DNA of 64,000 nt, taken from Fistulifera solaris. Taxonomy: Eukaryota > Bacillariophyta > Bacillariophyceae > Naviculales > Stauroneidaceae. The stretch is from contig AP026125.1 of assembly GCA_030295235.1 (NCBI GenBank), positions 620,001 to 684,000 on the forward strand, read 5' to 3'. Of the stretch, positions 11,239 to 24,022 are shown piece by piece. Position 1 is the stretch's first letter. Every line of letters begins with the position of its first letter. Below the pieces are notes generated by a model, which searched no databases, was not told where the DNA came from, and saw only the letters and a list, made by a program, of their open reading frames with translations. A program made the translations under genes and the position numbers.

Positions 11239-11658
11239 TTGTTTTGTACCGTTAGCGAATCCATAGCATATCTCTCAGCTTACTACACTAGTTTTCTTAG
11301 AGTCCTTATGGACTATGATAGTCTAGTCTAGTTTTATCATTTCAATCGATGAGATCTCTAGAAGATGATGCGGTGATGTCAGAGAATAGAGTGAACCACT
11401 CGTGAATTGGTTCCTCAATCATGAGTCAGTTGCAGTGACGGCTTGACGTTTGTACACTTTTGCTGTAGATTCTGCTCTGGAACGACACGCGTTGTTGCAT
11501 TTTTGATTTTCGAGATCTGACTCGAAAACAAAACGACCATCTGGCTCAATCGAATTCGACTTCATTCACCCCGTTCTCTCTTTTCGACTTGATATTTCAT
11601 TAAGCAACACAATCGGATCGTAAAGTAACACAAATGTGCTGCAGGTGAAGCTAGAAGT
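11239..11658. other. intergenic, no gene seen
   Basis: Spacer of 420 bases between two same-strand genes. No repeat or RNA gene recognised. Confidence 0.45.
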
Positions 11659-14600
11659 ATGTTCATATCACCCGACAAGAAGAAAAGAAGCCTGTTTTGG
11701 CTTCTGGCAGTGGCTCATTTATTTGCATTACCGTTCGCATCTCCTTTTGCGAATGCTGGTCAGCAAGCGCTTCCGCAGCGAGAACCCAGAGACTCGTTTC
11801 CGCATAACGCGAAATCGAATCGCAATCAGTTCACGAGGCTCTTTCAAGCTCTCGATGGCACCCAACCGACATCGAAAACATCGAGCTGGAAAAGACTAGG
11901 TCGATTCATTTTCCGTTCCAAAGAAAGCTTGTATAGTTCTTTACAAGAAGGAGACGGTGCATCAAAAGCCTCGCTTCTATCGCGATTATTTTTCAATCAT
12001 GTTACACCGCTGGTGCAAAAGGCGTCGACGCAACGACTCGACCAGACCGACGCTTATCATGTCCCTGTCGAGGAAGAAATGGGGTCTGCCGTCACCAGCT
12101 TTAGTCGAATTCACGAACTAACGAAATTATCCACTGCGCAAAAGCTTCGTGGCAAAGGAAAAGACCCGACAACAATCGATTCTCAGGCTCTCATGTTGGG
12201 AAAGGCGCTACTACTTTTTACAAAGCGCAATTTGTTCATCACGGGATCGTTGCGGTTTCTCAATACGGCCGTACAAGCGTTCCCTGCCATTCTCGTCGCC
12301 CGGCTGCTGCGTTTGGTGGAAGCGGGCACGGCTTCTCCCCCTCAAAAAGCATTGGTGGCGGTCGCGTCGCTCATTTTTGTCTTGACGGTGAAAACAGTGC
12401 TGGAAAATGCGTATTTTGATCTTGTCGTGCGAACGGCCATGCAAGTGAGAGGCGTTTTGGCGGGAATGATCTTTGATAAAAGTTTGCGTCTTTCTAGCAC
12501 CGGTGTTATATTGCCGGCCAAGGGTGCGAATTCGACGGTGGGAACGGGTGAAGTCATGAATCTTATGCAGAGCGATACGAGTCTCGTGGAATCGTTTGCC
12601 ATGCAAATTCATACAACGTGGGAGTAAGTTTCGTGTGGTATTGTTGAAAGACGTGCTTGAAAATGTTCGTTTGTCTCACATGTGATTGTCATTTCTAGTG
12701 GTCCGCTTCAAATTGCTCTCTACACAGCCTTGCTGTACAAATATCTGGGCTCATCTGTGTTTTGGGGCATGGGCGTTCTTTTAGTTTCGATCCCCATCAA
12801 CAGTATTGGATTGAGAATATTGAATCGATTAACGCGAAGTGAAATAGCGGCACGAGATGCCAGAACGAAACGGACGGCCGAGTCTATTAGTAATATGAAA
12901 CTTCTCAAATTGCAAGGATGGGACGAACGATTTGCTCAAGGTATCAGGGAACATCGAAAAGAAGAATTAGGGCGTATGGTGAAGAAGGGTGTGGTTCGGG
13001 CCCTATTGACGGCTTATAGCTCAGGAGTACCGTCACTTGTACTGGTAGTGACTCTATTAGCATACGTCCGACAGTCAACGACTTTGGTTGCGAGCACCAT
13101 TTTTACGGCAATTTCCTTGTTCAACCAACTTCGATATCCTCTCTTCTTCTTTCCGATGTATATTGATAGCGCGGCGAACGCCAGGCAGGCTCTACACCGC
13201 ATTGGGAGCTATTTGGCTTCAGAGGAAAACGTCCGATACGTCAGCCATCAACCACCTCTTTTGATTTCGCCGGGTGGTCCACTGGGCGGGTCAGTTGAGA
13301 TTTCTGATGGAAACTTTCTGTGGTCCAGCGAATCAACACACGATGAAAAACACGGGGCACCGGCTTTGGCTAACGTTAATTTCAAAGCCAATCCAGGAGA
13401 GATTATCGCGGTGGTTGGGACTGTAGGCAGTGGCAAAAGTGCGATCATCAAAGCCTTACTTGGAGAATTAAAGCCTGTTCCCAGTATCGTTTTAGAGCAG
13501 GCAATAACTAACGAAAACGAGAAAGACAAGCTTTCGAAGAACCCCAGTGCATCTGACAGACCCAGAGTCGTCATGCACGGAAATGTGGCCTATTGCTCGC
13601 AGGAGGCGTGGCTTCCTAAAGGATCGATACGTGACGCCATTGTTTTTGGAAGGGAATTTGACGAGGAACGATACAATGCTGCAATTAGAGATGCTGGGCT
13701 GGACAGAGATCTATCGTGTTTTTCGAATAATCAATCATCAAAGTCAACCAGTGTTCTCAGTCACGACACTGATGTAGGAGAAGGAGGCTCGTCTCTTTCT
13801 GGTGGACAACGTGCAAGAGTTGCTCTTGCACGTGCACTTTACAGTGCAGATGATACAAAGGTATTTCTTTTAGACGATTGCCTTGCTGCTTTAGATGCTA
13901 GCGTGGGTTCTATGGTGTTCGAGCGGCTTAGCGCGAGGCTGAGAAAAAACGAACTCAGTTGCAATTTTAGTCACAAACGACCCGTCCATACCTCGCCGAT
14001 GTGATCGTACAATCTTGATGGGCAAAGTGGCAGCGTCCTCATCATGTTCAACGATTATTGACGTTGGAACCTACGATCAGCTAGAGGCTAGAGGACACAA
14101 TCTTCGAAGTGTAACAATAACTGATTTGAAAGAGGTTGGCGATGATTCTGATGAAGAACTCTTGAATACAGAACAGGATAAGTTTTCAAGCCATAAAGAA
14201 GTCGCCATAAATACCGACCCCATCAAACTTCGTTCTCTCGGCGAAAGCATTGTTTCAAACGGTACTGATGATTGTCACCCGGATCCTGAACGCTTCCAAT
14301 TAATGGCGAATTGTCCTGACTACATGAACGATGAATCGGCAATCGTTCACCAAGATCTGAACAAAAGGGATGGTATCAAGGTTGAGCTTTACGCTTCTAA
14401 CGAAACACAGGGGGAATCAACTCCGTATTCCATCCCACTGACATCAGAAAAAGGTGCAACATCACTGACAAATACAATCAAATCAGCCGATGACTCGATG
14501 TCAGTTGGTGCAGTCCCGCTCTCAGTTTACGTGTCCTATTTTAAAGCTGTGAGAAAGCCTGTTCTTTTACTTTTCATGATCGCCTCCTTCCTAATGTCGA

Positions 14601-16401
14601 ATGGGGCTTCCTTCTACCAGCAGTATACGGTTGCAAAGTGGACGGAGATACCGAATTTGAGCAATGCGATTTCTCTAAAATATATGCAGAAACTGGTAAA
14701 GGCGGCATGGGCTGTATCCGGCTTTCTGTTTCTTCGAAGTTTTCTGTCAATGCAAATGGGAATTCGTGCTTCAGAACACCTCCACTCTCAAATGCTATCT
14801 TCCATTTTCGCCGCAACAACCTCATTCTTCGACAGCACGCCGAGTGGTCAGTTATTAGCTCGCTTTGGGAAAGAAATGGAGACTGTTGATCGTGGGGTGC
14901 CTGAGAGTATCAGTTCCGTACTATTCTGCTTTCTTAACATTTTCATGTCTATCGGCGCGCTTGCTGGTGTAATCACACCTGGGATGCTTGTTCCACTCGG
15001 CGCTGTGACTTTCCTCTACATAAAAGCAATGGCATTATATCGACCAGCTGCTCGTGATCTGAAACGGGCTGAAACTAAAACGAGATCCCCCGTTTATACG
15101 CACTTTGCTGAATCTCTTCGCGGAAAGGATATCATTAGATCCATTCCTGGTGCTCGGCAGCGCTGGTCGGATTACCATAGAGCTCTTACTGATAAGAATC
15201 TCGAAGTGTTCGCCACAGTTAAAATATTGGACCGATGGTTATCAACCCGCCTGGAGACTCTAGGTAACTCGGTTGTATTGACTGCTGCCGTGGCTGCCGT
15301 GTTGCTGACGAGAGCTGGAAGACTTCAGCCTGGTTTGGCCGGTTGGGGCCTTACGCAGTCCTTAGCCATCACCGGTCTTATGACTTGGGCTGTCAGGGTT
15401 CTTACCGACATGGAAGGCAATTTTTGAGCGTTTTGCGAGTTAAAGAATTGACGCAAATGGGTAGTGAAGTAGATGCAGGTTCTTTGGCGACGATGCCCAG
15501 AGAATTTTCAAATCCGGGAGAAGCGTTGCGTCCACTACTTCCACCAATGATCACCCAAAAGAACCTCGCTCCCCTAAATTCTACAAGCTTGGTACACAGT
15601 GGATGGCCGTGGCGTGGCAATGTACAGTTTACAAATGTCTCCATGAAGTATAATGCCTTTTCGAAGCTTGTCTTAAGAGGAGTCACTCTGACTGTTCCTG
15701 CGGGGTCCACTCTCGGAATTGTTGGTCGCACGGGCTCTGGCAAAAGTAGCCTGTTATTGACGTTATTCAGGCTCGTGGAAATCGAAGAAAACGGCAGTAT
15801 AGAGATAGATGGAGTGGATATTCGTTCTGTCGGGCTGAAAGAACTTCGTCAATCATTAGCGATCATACCACAAGACCCTGTCTTATTTTCTGGCTCAATC
15901 GCTTACAATCTTGATGCAACTGGAACATCGACAGCGGAAGGAATGTGGGCTGCTCTCGAAGCTGCGTCCCCATCGCTTGCTATACAGTTCCGAAAAATGC
16001 AAGGACTCGCTACAGCAGTCACCGAAGGTGGCAAAAACTTTAGCCTTGGGCAGAGGCAGCTTATCTGCTTAGCAAGAGCTTTATTGCGAAGGAGTCGTAT
16101 CCTCATTCTGGACGAGGCCACGAGCAGCGTCGACTCGACGACAGATCGAGAAGTACAGGGAACAATACGAAGGGAGTTTGTGAATAAAGGTGTAACTGTC
16201 ATCACAGTTGCCCACCGTCTCGACACAGTTCTTGGATATGACAAGATAGCTGTCTTGGGCGACGGCGAAGTGCTCGAGTATGGTTCCCCCAATAGCTTGC
16301 TGCTCAACCCACGAGGTGAGCTTCGTCGCTTAGTCGATGCTGATCGACAGAACAAACGCAAAGGCTCTAGACGACCGATCGCGCCCGTTCCTGCGAACTA
16401 A
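11659..16401 (+). CDS. ABC transporter, ABCC/MRP type, full-length
   Basis: Exon 1 is 11659-12623; a 75-nt intron follows, and coding resumes at 12699. The order is TMD1-NBD1-TMD2-NBD2 without an extra TMD0. NBD1 has GTVGSGKSAI (Walker A), LSGGQRARVALARALY (signature) and VFLLDDCLAALDA with Asp instead of the catalytic Glu, as is normal for ABCC NBD1. NBD2 has GRTGSGKSSLL, FSLGQRQLICLARALL and ILILDEATSSVD with the Glu. Such proteins export conjugates or amphipathic anions. The N-terminus begins with a signal peptide-like MFISPDKKKRSLFWLLAVAH. Two one-base frame jumps interrupt the locus, at an A6 run (13944-13949, one A too many) and a T5 run (15421-15425, one T too few). Conserved ABCC sequence continues directly on both sides, so I annotate one gene. 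Confidence 0.85.
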
Positions 16402-17006
16402 TAAGATCCAGGTCACAGGAACCATTATGGTTCACCAACTTACAACACAGTAAATACGGCATTATAGATTACACAATTGATTGCGATCATCTATGGTTTT
16501 TTTCTTGAGCTCTAGGCTAGTGAGACGTTTCATTTTGATCATGTCTTGGGTGAAGACATATTTGAGCTTCGATATTGATTGAATCTTCTTGAAGGCAAAG
16601 ATGCATTGATTTGTTAGCTGCTAAATGATCGTTCTTTGTACCGTAGGTAGACTTGGGCATTGTCCTTGAACCTTAGCTTGATGCAACATGCAACTAGTCT
16701 TTTACATTAGGTCTAAGGTTTACCTGGTACAACCATTTCAGATTACTTCCCCTTCTAAGTTCTGAGTACCGATCTGAAATGATAAATCCTAAATAATATG
16801 AGGGTGCGACACCTACATCATGCTTACTATACGGAAAATTGTTGGTTTACGTTAGTAAAATGCTCATATATGACATACATACTCGTAGGTATGCATATAA
16901 ATTTGAAAACGACGGAAAGTTGTTGACTCGCATTTGCATCGATCTCTCATCCACAGCCCACAGCCTCTTTTCTTTACATCACCACTTTGGTTGCTTCTTT
17001 TGAGCA
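16402..17006. other. intergenic, no gene seen
   Basis: A 605-base AT-rich spacer. It contains a TACCTGGTA 9-mer at 16721-16729 and an imperfect palindrome around 16862-16902 (CATACATAC...GTAGGTATG). No open frame of note. Confidence 0.45.
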
Positions 17007-20000
17007 ATGAACATGGAAACCATGGACGAAACAACACCCGTGAAGGAGGTTTTCCAGTCCCCCGGAGAAATGGGGACCGAACCTCCTCCTCGTCTAATGA
17101 TCACGAAAATTGTAAGTAGCCGCACCTTTCCGTTCGTCTTTTGTTGTCAGTTGACTAACATTCTATGTTCGGTCTTGTAGGAGCTTGAGAATTTCAAAAG
17201 CTATGCTGGAGTGAGAGAAATCGGACCTTTTCACAGCAACTTTTCGGCTGTCGTGGGCCCTAACGGGAGCGGCAAGTCGAACGTAATCGATGCCATGCTT
17301 TTCGTCTTTGGAAAGCGTGCCAAAAAGCTCCGTCTCAACAAAGTTTCCGAACTGATTCACAACAGTGACGCAGTCAAAGACAATCCACCTACATCTGCTA
17401 GAGTTTCTGTTTACTTTCAAGAAATTGTTGATACAGGACCCGATCAGTATCGCGTCATTCCGAACACGGAGACTGTTGTGACCCGAATCGCGCGGAAAGA
17501 CAACTCCTCGACGTACAAAATTGACGGGAAGAACTGCCAGTTCAAAGAGGTTGCTACATACTTGGATGCGAAGGGAATCGATTTAGATAATAACCGATTT
17601 CTGATTCTGCAAGGAGAGGTGGAGATGATTTCCATGATGCCGCCGAAGGGTAAAACGGAGCACGACGAAGGACTTTTGGAGTACCTCGAGGATATTATTG
17701 GAAGCAACAAGTTTGTCGAGGAAACGAATTTAGCAGCGGAAAAGGCAGAGGTTCTGACTGGACAGCGAAGCGAAAAGCTCAATCGCGTGAAAGCGGCCGA
17801 GAAAGAGAAGGACGCTTTGGAGTCTGCTAAGGTGGAGGCGGAGCAACTATTGGGCATCGAGCGAGAGATCCGTCGTCAAAAGAATATCCTGTACCAGATC
17901 AATCAACTGCAAGTCGATCGAGAAGCGGCGAAGCTCAACGAAGAGAAAGAAAACGTTCAGAGTCAAATTCAGGCACTCGGAGAAGACCTTCGAGCATCCA
18001 ACGATCGTATCAAAGAAATCGAAAGCGGTCTCTCGGAACAAAGAAAGGAATATGAGCTAATCTATGACGAGCTTACAAAGACAAAGGAAGAGTTTGCCGC
18101 TTATGAACGTCGTGATATCAAGGTTAGGGAAGAGATCAAACACTTCAAGAAACAAAAGAAGTCTCTCCAAGCCAAGATATCAAGCGAAGCCGAGAAAGAA
18201 GCCAGTGCAATAGCCAAGGGCAAAGAAGCCGAGGAGAGTATTCCTGAAATAGAGCGGGCAATCTGTGATGTCAAAGAAAGTAAGGCAGTGGAAGATGAGA
18301 AGCTAGAGAAAATCTACGACGAGATAAAAGGTATTACGCAGAATCTTCGTACCGAGTTGGACCAAAAAACGCAGGAGCTTGCCCCAATTCTTCAAGAAAA
18401 GGCAACTCTTCAGGCTTCACTTGAGACTGCTGAGACGGAAGCTAAACTTTTACAAGACTCTGCCAAACGTGCAAAAGAGAGATTGGAAGCGTCCGAAGAA
18501 GAACTCGCATCCCTAGATGAAGTACAAGGACAAAAACGTCGTGAAAAAGATGAATGTGAGCTGGCTTTGCAAGAAGCGAAAGACCGAATCATTGCCGCTG
18601 AATCAGAACAAGCTACACTGAAGGGTCAAGAAGAGAAACTGGCAGCAAAGGTAAAACGTTCCATGGTAAGTCTAATGATTTTTAACTGATGTTGCGGACG
18701 AATCAACAATTACTCACTGCGTTTTCCTCAGGCTCGTCTAGAAGAGACGAAGCATGCACTCAATCAAAGGTGGAAGTCGCTCTCCTGTTGTGCGCGATAT
18801 CTTGAAAGCAACAGCCAAAGGCGGAGAGCTTGAAAAATGCGGGGTTTTGGGCCGTCTCGGAGACTTGGCAACCATTCCGGAAAAGTATGACGTAGCAGTC
18901 TCAACTGCTTGCGGCATGCTCGATCACATTGTAGTCCATACAACTTCCGGTGCTCAGAAATGTCTGGAGTATTTAAGAAAGCATAATCTTGGACGTGCTA
19001 ACTTCATTCCTCTCGATAAGATGAAGAAGGGAGCCCACGATCAAGTAGTTAGCACGCCAGAAAATGCACCGCGTTTGATGGACTTGATTGCTCCAAGCAA
19101 TTTTGCCGTCACCCCGGCTATTTATCTTGCTGTCGGAAACACGCTCGTTGCTCCGGATCTGGAAGTAGCCACTCGATGGGCATATGATTACGGAAAGCGT
19201 TGGCGGGTAGTTACCGTAGATGGGAAGCTCATCGACACCGCCGGTACCATGTCTGGAGGAGGAAAGAGCGTCCGCAAGGGTGGAATGAAGATATCGGTAC
19301 GTACGCCTTCTGCGATTGTCACTATGCATATTGAATTCTCTCGTCTGATATTAGAATTTTCCAGAATGCCCGAGCGAGTGCCAAGGACGATGAAGAGGAC
19401 GACATTGCCACTACTGACATCATGAAGCTTGAAGAGGATGTTGACAAGGCAAAACAGTATCTCAGCGAGTGCCGCTCGTCAATGAAGAAGCTCGTCGATG
19501 AAATGAGAACTTTGCAAAAGCTAATCAAGGAGCTTGAAGTCAAGATTCCAAAGTTGGCGATGGAAGTTGAAGGATGCAACACGATTAGGTCGGAACTTAC
19601 TAAACTCATCCCGCACCTTCGTCAAGGGTGTGAGCTGAGCGACGCTGATAAGGACAATTTGAAGAAGCTTCTTCATAAGGTTGACTCGTGCAGATCAGAT
19701 GTTGACGGATGTGCCAAGATGGCTTCCAAATTAGAAAAGGAAGTCGCACGCCTTCAGAAGGCGATTCTTGATGCTGGTGGGCCTGCCTTGAAATCTCAAA
19801 AGGCGACATGCGAAAAACTTTTGGAAGAATTAGAAGCTCTCGAAAAATCCCTTAAGTCAGCTCAAGTAGCAATCGGTGCATCCTCAAAAGCTGCGGAGAA
19901 GGCTCGGAAAGCAAAAGAGAGTGCCGAAGCGCAAATGGAAGAGTGTCTTAAAAGTGCCGAAGAAAAACAGCAGGAATACGAGTTGCTCGAGAAAGATGCT

Positions 20001-21268
20001 TTTGAGGTGATGCAGGCCTACGAAAAAGTGAAGGTGATCGAAGAAGAGAAACGTATAAAGCTTGAGGAAGCATCCCAGGAGTGTGAAGAATTGAAAAGGC
20101 TCAATCGTCGGCCAAATGTGCCGAAGTGGACTTGGCTGGGCAAATGGATGCTCTAAAGAAGCAGTTTCGCGAGTGTGCCTCCAAGAAACAGCACTGGGAG
20201 CAGGAGCTAGCGAAGCTCCAGAAAGCGGCCGACGAAGACGACTACTTCTTACCCGAGGATCAGGACGACAAAGACGAAGAACACGATGCAGGTACTTCTG
20301 ACGAAGAAATGCCCGACTGCAATGATGCCAAGGACAACGATGCTGTCGCTAGCACCCAGACCACACTTCCTCAGTACGCCCCAGACATTCTTGATCGACA
20401 CGGAAAGGATAAAATTAAGGAAAGAATTCAAGTTCTGGAAGCCGAGCGGACCGACATCGCCAAAAATGCCAACATGGGTGCCATTGCAGAGTATCGAAAG
20501 AAAGAAGCTGACTATTTGTCAAAGTAAGTGCGAAGCAAATGAGTCAAAAAATATAGCATCACTAGCCCTCACACTTTCTATCAATCTCTATCCAGGGTGG
20601 CTGAGCTAGATGCTGTTACCGAAGAAAGAAATGAAGCACGTCGACACCATGAAGACCTTCGACGCCAGCGCATGGAAATGTTCATGGATGGTTTTGGAAA
20701 GATTACTTTGAAGCTCAAGGAGATGTACCAGATGATCACACTTGGTGGTGACGCCGAATTAGAGTTGGTGGATTCACTTGATCCGTTTTCTGAAGGAATT
20801 GTATTCTCTGTCAGACCACCGAAAAAATCTTGGAAAAATATTTCCAATCTGTCCGGTGGTGAGAAGACTTTGTCGTCTTTAGCGCTTGTTTTCGCACTGC
20901 ATCACTTTAAGCCGACTCCCTTGTACGTCATGGACGAAATTGACGCTGCCCTTGACTTCAAAAACGTCTCCATTGTTGCAAACTATGTCAAAGACAGAAC
21001 GAAGAATGCCCAGTTCATTATTATTTCGCTGCGTAACAACATGTTCGAGCTGGCTGACCGTCTCGTCGGTATTTACAAAACAAACAACTGCACAAAGTCA
21101 GTTACCATCAATCCTCGCTCTTTTGGTGTCCAAGGACAGCAAAACGGATACGTTCCAGCCACACCAGCCTTGAAGGACCGCAGCAATAAATCTACAATCG
21201 CGTCTTCCGCTGTGAAGACCATCGATCGCTCAACGACAATCGATGCTAGTTTGGAGACCGCTGCTTAA
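17007..21268 (+). CDS. SMC4: condensin subunit SMC4
   Basis: Five exons: 17007-17111, 17181-18665, 18732-19296, 19365-20523 and 20596-21268. RLMITKI|ELENFKSYAGV spans intron 1. Walker A is VVGPNGSGKSNVIDAM, followed by LFVFGKRAKKLRLNK, which is diagnostic for SMC4. Long coiled coils flank a hinge (GVLGRLGDLATIPEKYDVAV, STACGMLDHIVV). The C-terminal ATPase has the signature NLSGGEKTLSSLALVFALH and Walker B YVMDEIDAALDFKN. SMC4 pairs with SMC2 in condensin to compact mitotic chromosomes. Two one-base frame jumps are inferred: an A3 run in exon 3 (18766-18768, one too many; a different 3' splice site at 18741 is an alternative) and an A4 run in exon 4 (20094-20097, one too few). The start ATG gives a short acidic N-terminus. 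Confidence 0.93.
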
Positions 21269-21711
21269 GCTCGTCTAAATCCTTATCTATATAATGAAAA
21301 GTTTAATTTTTTTAGCTCTCAGATTACTCCAATAATCTGATTTGTGAGGAGTCGTCATCTCTAGTTGACGATACCAGACAAACCTCACACACACTAGCTA
21401 TGGTCAAGGCAAGGGGAGTAGCATTAGCTAGAGTTCTGCGTTACGGATCGAGTTTTCCAACCTTCAAGTCCTTCAAGAAAAAAAAAGATCGAAAATCGCT
21501 TTCGGCGTCAAATAATAATGATATGTATCTTGGCAATACTTTCATCTTGGCAATACATAGCATTCATTTCGTCGTCAGCTTTCTGTTTGATTAGCTCAGC
21601 GGCGGCATCTAACTCACTGAACTGGATGAAGCACCTAGCATTGACGTGCTGTTCTTTGTATTGTACCCGACGCGCTTCGTCCTTCTTTTGCCGTGCAATC
21701 TTGACGCCAGA
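21269..21711. other. intergenic; small hairpin after SMC4
   Basis: No convincing gene. A 7-base stem hairpin, CAGATTA-CTCCAA-TAATCTG, is at 21320-21339, 50 bases past the SMC4 stop and preceded by a T-rich run; it may lie in the 3' UTR. A 64-codon open frame at 21400-21594 has no recognisable feature. Confidence 0.4.
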
Positions 21712-22526
21712 ATGAAGAAACGAGTGCTTTCTACTAGAGCAACGGCCGAAACCGGGCTCACAAAGATATCGGTTACTGCGGCGTCAGCTGGTGGTAATGA
21801 TGGCAATGCAAGAAAGAAGATAAGACAAGCAGTGGAGGAGAGCATCACAGACGAAACTATCCGAGATGATATCGTGTCGAACCCCTGGTACACTTTTTTT
21901 CACAAAAGGCGATGCCGAATACGGCGAATACATGGCAACCGAGTGGGGCTTTGAGCGCCGGGGAGATGTTGCTCTCTTCGAGAAGCTTTCTTTGGAGGGG
22001 GGCGCAAAGTGGGCTTTCATGGTTGACGGTTCTTCGAAAGCGTCCGGCGTATCGAAAGGCGTTCTACAATTTTGATCCAGCGAAAGTGGCGCTCATGACA
22101 GAGAATGATGTACAAAAGCTCATTGATTTTCAGAGCGAGAATCCACGTGACCAGCTGGTTCGACACCGAGGGAAAATTGAGTCGGTAATCAACAACGCAA
22201 AATGCATCGTTCAATTGCGAGAGGAATTGTCTACAAAAGAGACGACGTTCGGTGTCTTTGACGACTTACTCTGGTCGTTTGTGGATAACAGGCCCATCTT
22301 AAGTCGCTGTAGTCTGTCACAGCTGCCATCGAAAAGCCCCGAGAGTGAGGCAATGAGCAACGCACTCAAAAAGAGGGGTTTCAAATTTGTCGGTCCAACG
22401 ACCTGCTATTCAATGATGCAAGCGCTCGGAATGGTGATCGATCATCCAATGGATAGTCCCGAATGGTTGGCGGCTTACGAACGATTGAAACAGAGGCCCG
22501 GTGGGTTCCAGGAGAGATCGCCTTGA
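21712..22526 (+). CDS. DNA-3-methyladenine glycosylase I (Tag family)
   Basis: The locus encodes a base-excision repair enzyme that removes 3-methyladenine. Family landmarks in order are GEYMATEWGFERRGDVALFEKLSLEG, then AQSGLSWLTVLRKRPAYRKAF, FDPAKVALMT, IESVINNAKCI, LWSFVDNRPI, and SNALKKRGFKFVGPTTCYSMMQALGMVIDH (seen in pieces). They occur in three frames: two one-base jumps fall at a T7 run (21894-21900) and a G6 run (21997-22002), each one base too long. The ATG at 21712 precedes a 60-residue Ser/Thr/Lys-rich leader, which could be an organelle presequence. The zinc-binding His and Cys of bacterial Tag are only partly conserved: the final DH is present and the tail differs. Confidence 0.85.
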
Positions 22527-22889
22527 GCAATTTGTATGCGCGTAGTTTGCAAATATGATACAAACCAATGTGATATTAAAGAATAATCACTTATAAAGTT
22601 ACTGGAATGAGGAATGATCACCAGCTTGCCAAACAAGCGGCTTTTACACAATTTCTGTCTGGATCAAACATATTTTAACCACGCCACTGATCGACTTGAA
22701 ATGCACCGAGCCAATGGAAAATGAGCCCTAATTCTGAACAGAACTTTTTGCTTGTTACAATAGACGTGCGGACGATCAATAGTGCGAAGCGAGGACGCTA
22801 TCCCCTTGTTGTTACTCATTGTCCCCGGGGGAAAGCGTGCGAAATGTTGTCTGCTGTATTTTACTACTCCGTATAACTTTGTGCTGTCA

Positions 22890-23850
22890 ACTTATTCACG
22901 ACTGCACTTCAGTCATGAATCAATTCGAGCGACAATATTACCTTACGAATTCCTTCGTTCGCCAGATTCTCTTGACCTCCATTTGGACTCCATTTGGAGT
23001 TATTGCAACCAATTAATTTAGCAGAGTTTGCATTACACGCCTTGATCTGTTTACGTGAAAAGCCTAAGAAACGATTCTTTCGTTTTTTTCTATAAACCCA
23101 AAGTGATGGTTAAGGGGACCACGACTGCATTTCAGTCATGAGACATCACCTTTCAACACCTCGTCAGCAATGTTACCTTACGAATTCCTTCGTTCGCCAT
23201 ATTCTCTTGACCTCCATTTGGACTCCATTTGGAGTTGTTGCAACCAATTAATTTAGCAGAGTTTGCATTACACGCCTTGATCTGTTTACGTGAAAAAGCC
23301 TAAGACACGATTTCTTGCGTTTTTTACTATAGACCCAAAGTGATGGTTCAAAGGGACCACGACTGCATTTCAGTCATGAGACATCACCTTTCAACACCTC
23401 ATCAGCAATGTTACCTTACAAATTCCTTCGTTCGCCATATTCTCTTGACCTCTATTTGGACTCCATTTGGAGTTGTTGCAACCAATTAATTTAGCAGAGT
23501 TTGCATTACACGCCTTGATCTGTTTACGTGAAAAAGCCTAAGACACGATTTCTTGCGTTTTTTACTATAGACCCAAAGTGATGGTTCAAAGGGACCACGA
23601 CTGCATTTCAGTCATGAGACATCACCTTTCAACACCTCATCAGCAATGTTACCTTACAAATTCCTTCGTTCGCCATATTCTCTTGACCTCCATTTGGAGT
23701 TGTTGCAACCAATTAATTTAGCAGAGTTTGCATTACACGCCTTGATCTTTTTACGTGAAAAAGCCTAAGAAACGATTTCTTCCATTTTTTACTATAAACC
23801 CAAAGTGATGGTTCAAGGGGATCACGACTGCATTTTAGTTGGGTTTTATT
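22890..23850. repeat. four tandem copies of a 238-bp repeat
   Basis: The landmark CACGACTGCATTTCAGTCATG begins near 22897, 23120, 23358, 23596 and (decayed) 23823, giving periods of 223, 238, 238 and 227. Within a unit, CTTCGTTCGCCATATTC, CTCCATTTGGACTCCATTTG, GTTGTTGCAACCAATTAATT and CACGCCTTGATCTGTTTACG recur nearly unchanged. The two central copies differ by only a few bases, so the last expansion is recent. The surroundings (22527-24730, 2.2 kb) hold no gene. Confidence 0.92.
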
Positions 23851-23862
23851 CATCACCTACAC

Positions 23863-23893
23863 CATGAGTAAATGGGTTTACCATTTACTCATG
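23863..23893. repeat. perfect 13-base hairpin
   Basis: CATGAGTAAATGG and CCATTTACTCATG are exact inverted repeats around the loop GTTTA. The block is flanked on both sides by CCTACAC, which may be a target-site duplication or part of a longer palindrome. Confidence 0.85.
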
Positions 23894-24022
23894 CCTACAC
23901 AGAAAAATCTGGGGATGTGGAATCTTTGTGTACACAGAAAATCTGTGGATCTGTATAATTTTTGTGCAATGATCGATGTTGTGGCGCTTCGCGTGTCTTC
24001 AGTCTTCACACCACATCCATGA

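Noticed and set aside
13944-15425. Reading the ABCC locus as three separate half-transporter genes
   Set aside because: The pieces lack starts of their own, and conserved ABCC sequence continues across each jump in the adjacent frame.
18742-18780. Alternative 3' splice site in SMC4 that would avoid a frame jump
   Set aside because: It is in phase, but it discards ARLEETKHAL, which looks like SMC4 coiled coil. Given the many homopolymer errors, a one-base error is the simpler reading; kept only as an alternative.
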